Below, piece by piece: positions 1-5,040 of a stretch of DNA of 5,040 bases; position 1 is the first letter of the stretch; each line of letters begins with the position of its first letter. The notes beneath the pieces were generated by a model. That model saw only the letters and a list, made by a program, of their open reading frames with translations, did not search any database and was not told the DNA's origin. Made by a program: the position numbers and the translations under genes. The DNA is from a bacterium. Lineage in GTDB: Bacteria; Verrucomicrobiota; Verrucomicrobiia; Chthoniobacterales; Terrimicrobiaceae. The stretch is taken from the NCBI GenBank assembly GCA_009920585.1, contig RFZT01000179.1, positions 1 to 5,040 of the forward strand. Direction: 5' to 3'.

Positions 1-527
1 GCGATGCCGTGTTCGGTCAGTTTCTTTTGGAGGGCGGCAGGATCCAGCTTGAAGCTATTTTTAAGAATGATGTCGCCGGCAACGAAGTTATCGAAGGTGC
101 CACGGATCGCGGTATTCTCACCAGTTACCACGAGTGAGCTGGTCCGGAGGATGTTTCCGCTCCAGTCGCGGTGATAGAGTGTGGCGCGCGAATCATCGCT
201 CGAAACGCCCACAGTGGCGGAGGGAATATCGTCCGAATCGAAATAGGCCTTCACGTCGGGTGTTGGGCGGTTGGGGAGCTGCAAGTAAACCGTGAGGGGA
301 TCGCCTTCGGTGTCATCGGACTGAGTCACTTTGCCAACGCGTCCATACACGCAGACGCGCATGCCATTGTATTTTTGAAAAGCAGTATCCGGAGAGTTGG
401 CAAAATCATTCACGATTTGTTCGAGTGTGACAAAGCCGTCCGGCGGCAGGGTAGGTAGCGGAGTTTGGCATAATGCCGCACAGATCGTAGCAAGCAGCAG
501 CGCAATCGAGGTTTTTGCTATATTCAT
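1..527 (-). CDS. Secreted OB-fold (tRNA_anti-like) protein, C-terminus cut by window edge
   Basis: This reading frame is open from an ATG at 527 to the left edge, giving 175 residues with no stop, so the C-terminus lies outside the window. Residues 1-20 look like a signal peptide: a Lys near the start, then the hydrophobic run IALLLATICAALC. Cys20 is preceded by Leu, so the lipobox is poor and lipidation is doubtful. A Pro-rich linker follows (22-29). Residues 33-162 resemble the tRNA_anti-like OB-fold family: a helix (LEQIVNDFANSPDTAF), then QKYNGMRVCVYGRVGKV, an acidic turn, the strands LTVYLQL and VKAYF, and a final TGENTAIRGTF...GDIILKNSF segment. Members of that family are mostly uncharacterised envelope proteins, so no reaction can be assigned. 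An in-frame ATG at 542 would add five residues, and a stop lies just upstream of it. Neither start has a Shine-Dalgarno sequence; 527 puts the charged residue closest to the hydrophobic core. The family call is from pattern memory, not a search. Confidence 0.72.
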   Translation of the reverse strand, partial: MNIAKTSIALLLATICAALCQTPLPTLPPDGFVTLEQIVNDFANSPDTAFQKYNGMRVCVYGRVGKVTQSDDTEGDPLTVYLQLPNRPTPDVKAYFDSDDIPSATVGVSSDDSRATLYHRDWSGNILRTSSLVVTGENTAIRGTFDNFVAGDIILKNSFKLDPAALQKKLTEHGI

Positions 528-718
528 AACATTGCCGATCATGGATCAAGCACGGCGCATGCTCAACGAAAAAGCCATCTGCTTTCCGTTTCGCGGTGGA
601 TTAAAAAACCAGAAACTCCTCAATAGCCATTTTTGCCTCAAGAGGTCATCGGCGAGGAACCTCCGCTTCCACGGCCTAGAAACATCAAGACCATCGGATG
701 AGGATCAGAGATGGGCTA

Positions 719-2299
719 TTATTTTTTGCGGATTTTTCGAAGTGGGTGCTCGTCGAGGACATTAGCCCGAATGCCGTCGAACTTCGTTGGATCGTAGAGT
801 TGGATGCCCACATAGTAGTAAATGGGGCAGACGGGGATGGCTTTTTTCACGAGAAGATCCTCGGCCTCCCGCAGAATTTCAAAGCGACGAGCGGGATTGA
901 GTTCCCTTGAGGCGGCAGCGACGAGGGCATCGTAGCTCGGTGCGCTCCATCCCGTACGGTTATTGCCGCCACCAGTGAGGAACATATCTAGGAAAGTGTT
1001 GGGGTCTGCGTAGTCGCCGACCCAACTGGAACGGGCGATGTCGTAGTCGAGAAGCGAGAGCGAATTCAAATACACTTTCCACTCCTGTCGCACGAGGTTC
1101 ACATTCACTCCAAGCGAGTCGCGCCACATGTTTTGGAGTTCCACGGCGATCGCTTCATTGAGTTCGCTCTTACTATAAAGGTAGTTCACATTAGGAAATC
1201 CCTTTCCAGCTGGAAATCCCGCCTCGGAGAGTAATCGCGCCGCTTGCGCAGGATCAAAGGGCAACCCATCAGTGCCGTTGAAGCCAGGTATCCCTGGTGG
1301 AACAAAGCCGTTTGCTGGGAGTTCACCCGCTCGCGTGATTTTATTTACGATGCAGTTTTTATCTACCGCCAGAGAGAAGGCTCGGCGCACGCGCTCGTCC
1401 TTGAAGGGGCCGCGCTCGCAATTGTAGCGCAGGAAGTAGATTCCTAAAAATGGGGCAGCATGGAAGTCTGGGCGTTTTTTTAAATCCTCCAGCAAGGCTG
1501 GTGGAGCGAGGCCCTTGTCCATCATGAGATCGGCAAGTCCGCTGGCGTAAAAATTAAACGCCACATTGGCATCTGAGATCGGAAGTACGTCGATGGTTTC
1601 CAGTGCTACGTTCGCGGAGTCCCAATACTGGGAGTTTTTGCGAAGCCGGATTTTGTCATTAATGCGCCAACTTTCCAGCGTGTAGGCTCCGTTAGAAATG
1701 ATCTTTCCGGGTTTGACCCAATCGTCCCCCGCGCGCTTGATCAGATCGACTGGAAGAGGGTGCAGCGTCGGAAAAGCGCAGAGTTGGAGGAAGTAGCTTG
1801 TGGGATTTTCGAGTTCCACAACGAGCGTCCGTTCATCGACAGCGCGAACGCCCACTTGCGAGAAATCGGCAAGTTTTCCTTCCGAAAAGGATTGAGCATT
1901 TTTGATCGGATAGAGTTGATAATTGTACTGAGATCCGGTTTCGGGCGTGAGGGTGTGATGCCAAGATTCAACGAAATCGTGGGCCGTGAGAGGCGATCCA
2001 TCGCTCCACTTGGCATTGGCCCGAATGTGAAACGTGTAGGTTTTTCCATCGGGAGAAATTTCCCAGCTTTCGGCGACTCCTGGGGAAGGTTGGCCGTTTT
2101 CGTCGTAAGCGCAAAGACCCTCAAAAAGGGCGTTGACGATGCGACCCTCGGGTTGACCTGTGATGATAGCAGGGTCGAGTGTTTCAGGTTCGGCTCCGTT
2201 CAGGAAAACCAAGTCGGCGCGACGATCTGCTTTCCCGCAACCGGCGAGAGGCAGAGTTAAAATTGCCATGCAAATCCCGAGGGATACCCGTAAAGTCAT
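719..2299 (-). CDS. OppA-type peptide ABC transporter substrate-binding lipoprotein (SBP family 5)
   Basis: This 526-residue protein is a periplasmic binding lipoprotein that probably captures oligopeptides for an ABC importer. Residues 1-21 form a lipoprotein signal peptide ending in the lipobox LAGC, with Cys21 as the lipidated residue. The next residue is Gly, not Asp, so an outer-membrane location is possible. Family 5 landmarks are in the usual order: AEPETLDPAI (37-46), the ALFEGL segment (57-62), SPGVAESWEISPDGKTYTF (72-90), WSDGSPLTAHDFVESW (98-113), SNGAYTLESW (202-211), the VRRAFSLAVDK segment (304-314) and the WVGDYADPNTFLDMF stretch (426-440) typical of OppA proteins. The length is normal for the family. 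No permease or ATPase gene is adjacent, so it is an orphan binding protein within this window. The start at 2299 has no Shine-Dalgarno sequence, but it places the signal peptide correctly. The gap of about 190 bp to the next minus-strand gene argues against tight co-transcription. Oligopeptide specificity, as against dipeptide or murein peptide, is inferred. Confidence 0.95.
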   Translation of the reverse strand: MTLRVSLGICMAILTLPLAGCGKADRRADLVFLNGAEPETLDPAIITGQPEGRIVNALFEGLCAYDENGQPSPGVAESWEISPDGKTYTFHIRANAKWSDGSPLTAHDFVESWHHTLTPETGSQYNYQLYPIKNAQSFSEGKLADFSQVGVRAVDERTLVVELENPTSYFLQLCAFPTLHPLPVDLIKRAGDDWVKPGKIISNGAYTLESWRINDKIRLRKNSQYWDSANVALETIDVLPISDANVAFNFYASGLADLMMDKGLAPPALLEDLKKRPDFHAAPFLGIYFLRYNCERGPFKDERVRRAFSLAVDKNCIVNKITRAGELPANGFVPPGIPGFNGTDGLPFDPAQAARLLSEAGFPAGKGFPNVNYLYSKSELNEAIAVELQNMWRDSLGVNVNLVRQEWKVYLNSLSLLDYDIARSSWVGDYADPNTFLDMFLTGGGNNRTGWSAPSYDALVAAASRELNPARRFEILREAEDLLVKKAIPVCPIYYYVGIQLYDPTKFDGIRANVLDEHPLRKIRKK

Positions 2300-2322
2300 T
2301 TTGCCATGAAACCGATATTACC

Positions 2323-2344
2323 GCTGTCTGCAATGCAGATCAGC
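2323..2344. promoter_or_regulatory. Imperfect 22-bp palindrome in the divergent intergenic region, candidate operator
   Basis: The half-sites TCTGCA (2327-2332) and TGCAGA (2334-2339) are perfect inverted repeats around a single A. They are flanked by GCTG (2323-2326) and CAGC (2341-2344), also complementary, with one unpaired T at 2340. The element lies between two divergent genes. On the minus strand it overlaps the spacer between a TAATAT at 2320-2315, a possible -10 with only a poor -35 (CTGATC), and that -35. On the plus strand it ends four bases before a TTGACG. This is where a dimeric regulator could control both directions. It could also fold as a hairpin, but no T-run follows on either strand, so a terminator is unlikely. 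No known regulator motif is recognised. Confidence 0.4.
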
Positions 2345-2347
2345 TCT

Positions 2348-2376
2348 TTGACGGCTTGCCGTTCCTTGTTTTTCAT
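2348..2376 (+). promoter_or_regulatory. Weak sigma-70-like promoter candidate for the DUF983-purU unit
   Basis: TTGACG (2348-2353) matches the -35 consensus at five of six bases. After a 17-bp spacer comes TTTCAT (2371-2376), which matches the -10 consensus at four of six but lacks the strongly conserved second-position A. The predicted start would be near 2383, leaving a leader of about 20 bases before the ATG at 2404. Spacing and location are right, but the -10 is weak and the host's sigma factor preference is unknown. Confidence 0.28.
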
Positions 2377-2403
2377 CGATAAGTAGGTGGCATTTCTCAT
2401 TCC

Positions 2404-2907
2404 ATGAACCACGATATCCGACGAGCCTTCCAGTATTTTTTCCGCGCTTGTCTATTGAAGTGCCCAGAGTGCGGAACAAAGCCGATCTTCATGTCGATTT
2501 TTCGAGTCCGGCGTTTGAGGGATTACTTTACGCCGCTTGATGGGTGTCCGCGGTGTGGGTATGCTTATGAGCGGGAACTCGGCTACTTCCTTCTTTCGAT
2601 CTGGGCGATCAATTACGGTGGCGGAAGCATTCTGGGCATCATGATCTATTGTTATCTGGAGTATTTTTACCATCTGAGCCTTCCCTTGTTGCTCGTATGC
2701 GTGATCTCACCAGTCGTGCTTTTCAACTTCTTCTTCGCGCGCCACTCCAAGGCATTTTTCATCGCGCTGGATCATTATTTTGATCCGCATGTCAAGAATG
2801 GTGAGGGTGGGGGGGATGGTGGTAGCAATACTAAGGAACCTCCGGCGCCTGCCACGCCTGTTGCTCCACAGAGGGCGCCGACGCCAGAGCCTGGCGTGCT
2901 TGTTTGA
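2404..2907 (+). CDS. DUF983 family zinc-ribbon membrane protein
   Basis: This 167-residue protein matches the layout of the DUF983 family, whose function is not known. Two cysteine pairs, Cys20-x2-Cys23 (CPECG) and Cys48-x2-Cys51 (CPRCG), form a probable N-terminal zinc ribbon on the cytoplasmic side. Two hydrophobic segments follow, at about 61-84 and 91-111, which should be a membrane hairpin. From residue 130 the tail is low complexity: a Gly-rich stretch, then a Pro/Ala-rich stretch to the end. This tail looks disordered and is not part of the family core. The stop overlaps the purU start by one base, so the two genes are probably co-transcribed and translationally coupled. No good Shine-Dalgarno sequence precedes the ATG at 2404, but this start begins just ahead of the zinc ribbon as in relatives. 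The family call comes from the motif arrangement; the zinc binding is inferred. Confidence 0.88.
   Translation: MNHDIRRAFQYFFRACLLKCPECGTKPIFMSIFRVRRLRDYFTPLDGCPRCGYAYERELGYFLLSIWAINYGGGSILGIMIYCYLEYFYHLSLPLLLVCVISPVVLFNFFFARHSKAFFIALDHYFDPHVKNGEGGGDGGSNTKEPPAPATPVAPQRAPTPEPGVLV
2809..2815 (+). repeat. Seven-G homopolymer within a G-rich coding stretch
   Basis: Seven consecutive G bases fall in codons 136-138 of the DUF983 gene, preceded by GGGT (2805-2808) and followed by ATGGTGGT. A one-base slip in one direction reaches a TAG a few codons on. A slip in the other direction leaves a frame open across the purU start, to a TAA near 2924. Either would replace only the low-complexity tail but would change where ribosomes terminate relative to purU. 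The Gly codons may equally reflect simple composition. Confidence 0.4.
2881..2897 (+). promoter_or_regulatory. Perfect hairpin just upstream of the purU start
   Basis: ACGCCAG (2881-2887) and CTGGCGT (2891-2897) are exact inverted repeats around the triloop AGC, giving a 7-bp GC-rich stem. It lies in the last codons of the DUF983 gene and ends nine bases before the purU ATG at 2907, where a Shine-Dalgarno sequence would normally sit; none is present. A stable stem here would hinder independent initiation on purU, whereas a ribosome finishing the upstream gene would open it. That fits translational coupling, but the role is inferred. Confidence 0.45.
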
Positions 2908-3758
2908 TGCAAACCCACATCCTTAAACTTCACTGTCCTGATGCCGTTGGCCTTCTCGCGCGAATCACTGGATTTATTGCTACCTCAGGCGGCAACTTGC
3001 TGGAAGTGAGTCAATATACCGATCCGCTTTCAAAGTGGTTTTTCAGTCGACTCGCTTTCACTGGGGGAAAAATATCATCGGATCCAGATTCATTCCGCTT
3101 TGAGTTCGAAACCATCGCTGCAGAGATGCGAGCGGAGTGGACTTTGCGCCCCAGCGATCGTCCGATGAATGCCGTTCTTTTGACAAGCCGACAGGACCAT
3201 TGCCTGGCTGATCTGCTCTGGCGCTGGCGTTCTGGGGAATTGAATATTGCGATTCCTCAGGTGATTTCAAATCACGGTGACTGCCGAGGGATTGTTGAGC
3301 GTGAGGGTTTGGTTTTTGAGGAGATCGATTTCAATGGCGATAAATCTTCAGCCTTTGAGCAACTGGCGATGCACTTACGGGATTGCAAGGCTGAGTTGAT
3401 TGTTCTCGCACGCTTCATGCAAATTCTGCCCGATTGGCTTTGCCGAGAGTTTGAAGGGCGCATTATCAATATCCACCATTCGTTTCTACCCGCCTTCGTG
3501 GGAGCGAACCCCTACCGCCGTGCCTTTGAGCGTGGGGTGAAGCTGATCGGGGCTACCTGCCACTATGCTACGTCCGATCTTGATCAGGGGCCGATCATTG
3601 AACAGGAGGTTGCGCGTGTGGAACATTATCACGTTCCCGATGACCTTGTGCGGATGGGGCGTGACTGTGAGCGCTTAGCCCTTGCTCGCGGAGTTCGATT
3701 TCATGTCGAGGACAGGGTACTTGTTCATGGGACCCGCGCCATTGTCTTTCGCGACTGA
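2907..3758 (+). CDS. purU: Formyltetrahydrofolate deformylase
   Basis: PurU hydrolyses 10-formyltetrahydrofolate to formate and tetrahydrofolate in the cytoplasm, balancing the one-carbon folate pool and, in E. coli, supplying formate for PurT. Residues 1-75 form an ACT domain (LKLHCPDAVGLLARITGFIA), the ligand-sensing part; in E. coli this enzyme responds to methionine and glycine. Residues 87-283 are the formyltransferase-type catalytic domain: LLTSRQDHCLADLLWRW (91-107), then NIHHSFLPAF (188-197), GANPYRRAFERGVK (199-212), IGATCHYATSDLDQGPIIEQ (214-233). The catalytic residues Asn188, His190 and Asp226 are all present. The 283-residue length is typical. A TTG at 2904 lies directly before the ATG and would add one residue; the ATG at 2907 is preferred, sharing its A with the upstream stop codon (TGATG). 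No Shine-Dalgarno sequence is visible, so initiation probably depends on coupling to the DUF983 gene. PurN is excluded by the ACT domain and the HHSFLPAF/GPIIEQ motifs. Confidence 0.97.
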   Translation: MQTHILKLHCPDAVGLLARITGFIATSGGNLLEVSQYTDPLSKWFFSRLAFTGGKISSDPDSFRFEFETIAAEMRAEWTLRPSDRPMNAVLLTSRQDHCLADLLWRWRSGELNIAIPQVISNHGDCRGIVEREGLVFEEIDFNGDKSSAFEQLAMHLRDCKAELIVLARFMQILPDWLCREFEGRIINIHHSFLPAFVGANPYRRAFERGVKLIGATCHYATSDLDQGPIIEQEVARVEHYHVPDDLVRMGRDCERLALARGVRFHVEDRVLVHGTRAIVFRD

Positions 3759-3771
3759 GATCTCACGCGAA
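3748..3771. terminator. Hairpin across the convergent purU/transglutaminase junction, possible bidirectional terminator
   Basis: TTCGCG (3748-3753) pairs with CGCGAA (3766-3771), and inside it the 10-bp palindrome TGAGATCTCA (3756-3765) forms the top of the stem, with two unpaired bases (AC) on one side. The purU stop codon is part of the palindrome. The structure fills most of the 18-bp gap between convergent genes, the expected place for a shared terminator. Neither side has a clean T-run: the plus strand continues TTACTT. Termination strength is therefore uncertain. Confidence 0.5.
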
Positions 3772-3776
3772 TTACT

Positions 3777-4691
3777 TCAGACCGTTGGTATCATGCTGGA
3801 GCCTGCAATCTCTAGATGGGGATCGGTCAATCGCCTCATGCTCACGCTCACGCTTATGCTTTGAGTGCCTGAGCCTTTGAATGTGCCACGCACAGGTGCG
3901 GCATCCGAGAAATCCCTGCCTACGGAAACGGTGATGTGGCGCTCGCCGCACCATTGCTTGTTTGTGGGGTCTAGGGCCACCCAGCGGAGGCCTGGGAGCA
4001 TGACTTCGACCCAAGCATGCGTGGCGAGGGATCCGACAAGATTTCCCTCCGTACCATTGGCTTTGGGCGAGTCGGATTCAATGTAGCCGCAAACATATCT
4101 GCCAGGGAGCCCCGCGGCGCGAAGAACGCTGAGCATGATGTGGGCGAAGTCCTGGCAAACGCCTTCTCGTTTTTTCCAAATACTGGCCAGAGGCGTTGAG
4201 TTCTGGGTTACTCCGGATTTGTAGGTGAAATGTTCGTTTACAGCTTCGTTCAAATCCTGCAAAGCCACTCGTATGGGGCTGGAACTTTTAAAAATCTTTT
4301 TTGCCCACGATACAGCTGGCCCGCTAGTCGGTACCGCTGCCGTTGGCTGCAAATAATCGAAAATATCCGTCATCGCAGATCCTAGAATCTGCCTTGCCTC
4401 TGCCACATTGAGCTGCAAAGCCTCGAGGGCCAGGTTTCGAGGCTTTGTGCGCACAGTCATACGGTTCGTCACCTTGAGTTGCTCATGACGGAGCGTCATG
4501 GAATAAAATGTCGCCACATTACCAAAATAGTCTGTGTAATCGGACATTTTAGCCTCTGGGTTAAAGTCGATGCGGTGGGATAGGACATCCTGATCCTCTC
4601 GTTTGGGCGGGGTGAGGCGCGCTTCGAGGTAGGCCTCGCTCACCGGCACGCTGTAGCGGTAGCCCGTAGTATGAACGACTTCAAAAAGCAT
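3777..4691 (-). CDS. Transglutaminase-like cysteine protease with bacterial transglutaminase N-terminal domain
   Basis: This 304-residue protein has the two-part layout of bacterial transglutaminase-like proteins. An N-terminal beta-rich domain spans about 1-85 (MLFEVVHTTGYRYSVPVSEA, then the DYFGN segment at 54-58). The papain-like core spans about 140-245. The catalytic triad is complete: Cys179 in GVCQDFAHI, His225 in ATHAWVEV and Asp241 in LDPTN. The C-terminal GRDFSDAAPVRGTFKGSG segment (258-274) is also typical. No signal peptide is seen, so a cytoplasmic location is likely. Members are usually assigned as peptidases or amide-bond enzymes, and substrates are mostly unknown. In many genomes this family sits beside alpha-E and ATP-grasp genes; here the upstream neighbour is a YacP-like gene instead. 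The ATG at 4691 has a good Shine-Dalgarno sequence, and the N-terminus starts exactly at the conserved beta strand. Confidence 0.95.
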   Translation of the reverse strand: MLFEVVHTTGYRYSVPVSEAYLEARLTPPKREDQDVLSHRIDFNPEAKMSDYTDYFGNVATFYSMTLRHEQLKVTNRMTVRTKPRNLALEALQLNVAEARQILGSAMTDIFDYLQPTAAVPTSGPAVSWAKKIFKSSSPIRVALQDLNEAVNEHFTYKSGVTQNSTPLASIWKKREGVCQDFAHIMLSVLRAAGLPGRYVCGYIESDSPKANGTEGNLVGSLATHAWVEVMLPGLRWVALDPTNKQWCGERHITVSVGRDFSDAAPVRGTFKGSGTQSISVSVSMRRLTDPHLEIAGSSMIPTV

Positions 4692-4699
4692 TTCTTAGA

Positions 4700-4706
4700 C
4701 TTCCTT
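4700..4706 (-). promoter_or_regulatory. Shine-Dalgarno sequence of the transglutaminase-like gene
   Basis: The minus strand reads AAGGAAG here, ending eight bases before the ATG at 4691. It supports that start and is the only clear Shine-Dalgarno match among the gene starts in this window. Confidence 0.7.
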
Positions 4707-4770
4707 ACAAAAACGGTTTGGTCTGTCAAATTGACTGCTGATCCCTCTTGCCATGGGGTCAACTTTTCCG

Positions 4771-4804
4771 GATGCGCAGGTTGGGTCAAGCGCAATTCCG
4801 CATC
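4771..4804 (-). terminator. Inverted repeat just downstream of the YacP-like gene, weak terminator candidate
   Basis: GATGCG (4771-4776) and CGCATC (4799-4804) are complementary and begin one base after the YacP-like stop codon. A second, mutually exclusive 5-bp pairing (TGCGC/GCGCA) exists within the same stretch. The loop is long and no T-run follows on the minus strand, so intrinsic termination is doubtful; readthrough into the protease gene 114 bp on is possible. The rest of the gap (4692-4770) shows no clear promoter, although TTGACA and TTGACC boxes occur without matching -10 boxes. Confidence 0.22.
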
Positions 4805-4805
4805 G

Positions 4806-5040
4806 TCATTGAAGGCGGCGGATTTTTTCCCTCAGTGAATTGTTGGCCCGCTCGATTTCACCGAGAAGTTGGGTGGCCGAGATCGAGTCGCATCCGAATG
4901 ACTCCGAGGTTGTGCGTTCCATGCGGTCGTTGGTGGCGACAGTGACTTGAAAGTCCGCGCCGTATTTGGCCGCTAGGCGCTCAATGATCGCATCCGCCGT
5001 CTGTCCCTCGCGGGAGTAAAAAACAGCGATGCCGTGTGGC
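4806..5040 (-). CDS. YacP-like NYN-domain ribonuclease, C-terminal fragment
   Basis: An open frame enters from the right edge and ends at a TGA (4808-4806), giving the last 77 residues; the N-terminal part lies outside the window. The fragment matches the C-terminal half of the YacP/Rae1 NYN family (formerly DUF901). It has the hydrophobic strand IAVFYS, then GQTADAIIERL with an acidic residue of the probable metal site (Asp16 of the fragment), the strand VTVATNDRMER with Asp38, and SFGCDSISATQLLGEI. The order and spacing are those of the family. B. subtilis YacP (Rae1) is a ribosome-associated endoribonuclease; whether this protein acts the same way cannot be told. The terminal segment after about residue 63 is charged and probably helical (ERANNSLREKIRRLQ). 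The upstream acidic residues of the active site cannot be checked. It is codirectional with the protease gene, but a shared operon is unproven. Confidence 0.82.
   Translation of the reverse strand, partial: PHGIAVFYSREGQTADAIIERLAAKYGADFQVTVATNDRMERTTSESFGCDSISATQLLGEIERANNSLREKIRRLQ

Noticed and set aside
549..712. A minus-strand stretch of roughly 50 codons without stops in the spacer between the OB-fold and binding-protein genes
   Set aside because: It is in frame with the OB-fold gene but separated from it by a TGA, has no ATG until near its end, and gives an Arg/Trp-rich product with no family resemblance. The rest of the spacer shows no strong promoter or terminator.
397..765. A 122-codon plus-strand open frame spanning the OB-fold gene start and the spacer
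   Set aside because: It overlaps the signal-peptide region of the minus-strand gene and the end of the binding-protein gene, and its product resembles nothing known.
1741..2124. A 127-codon minus-strand open frame inside the binding-protein gene
   Set aside because: It is an alternative frame of the same strand within conserved coding sequence, with no domain or start signal.
1760..2260. A 166-codon plus-strand open frame opposite the binding-protein gene
   Set aside because: It lies wholly antisense to a well-supported family 5 binding protein, has no recognisable domain, and is explained by the codon composition of the real gene.
4701..4729. Consensus TTGACA box upstream of the transglutaminase-like gene
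   Set aside because: At 16-17 bp spacing the bases are TAAGGA or AAGGAA, which is the ribosome binding site, so transcription would begin almost at the start codon. No credible -10 is present.
1..5037. A 12-base exact repeat, GCGATGCCGTGT, at 1-12 and 5026-5037
   Set aside because: Both copies encode His-Gly-Ile within different minus-strand genes; a 12-base match is expected about once by chance in a window this size.
3777..5040. Possible alpha-E or ATP-grasp partner gene upstream of the protease
   Set aside because: The upstream fragment translates to a clear YacP-type NYN domain, not to an alpha-E or ATP-grasp protein.

Overview
The window looks like an ordinary chromosomal segment of a Gram-negative bacterium. 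It holds four complete genes, two partial genes cut by the window edges, and short intergenic gaps. Two features suggest a Gram-negative envelope: an OppA-type lipoprotein with a clear lipobox, and a two-helix DUF983 membrane protein. The mix of families (DUF983, YacP-type NYN, secreted tRNA_anti-like OB-fold protein, transglutaminase-like protease), together with mostly absent Shine-Dalgarno sequences, would fit Verrucomicrobiota or a relative. That placement is an inference from gene content only. No tRNA, rRNA, CRISPR array, insertion sequence or phage gene was seen.

Layout, left to right. Positions 1-527 (minus) hold the N-terminal 175 residues of a secreted protein that resembles the tRNA_anti-like OB-fold family. 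It lies downstream of an OppA-type peptide-binding lipoprotein (719-2299, minus), and a spacer of about 190 bp separates them. A 104-bp divergent intergenic region (2300-2403) carries a 22-bp imperfect palindrome and a weak promoter candidate. Reading rightward from it is a two-gene unit: a DUF983 zinc-ribbon membrane protein (2404-2907) and formyltetrahydrofolate deformylase PurU (2907-3758). Their stop and start codons overlap by one base, and a hairpin sits just before the purU start. purU converges on a transglutaminase-like cysteine protease (3777-4691, minus). A hairpin across the 18-bp gap could terminate transcription from both sides. The right edge holds the C-terminal 77 residues of a YacP-like NYN-domain ribonuclease (4806-5040, minus), 114 bp upstream of the protease.

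The genes do not form one obvious pathway. PurU releases formate from 10-formyl-THF and balances the one-carbon folate pool. The binding protein probably captures peptides but has no permease or ATPase genes beside it here. The protease and the NYN nuclease are codirectional but have no known shared function. I found no convincing new biological system. The points most worth a second look are the palindrome in the divergent promoter region, the coupled DUF983-purU junction with its hairpin and upstream seven-G run, and the secreted OB-fold protein of unknown role.
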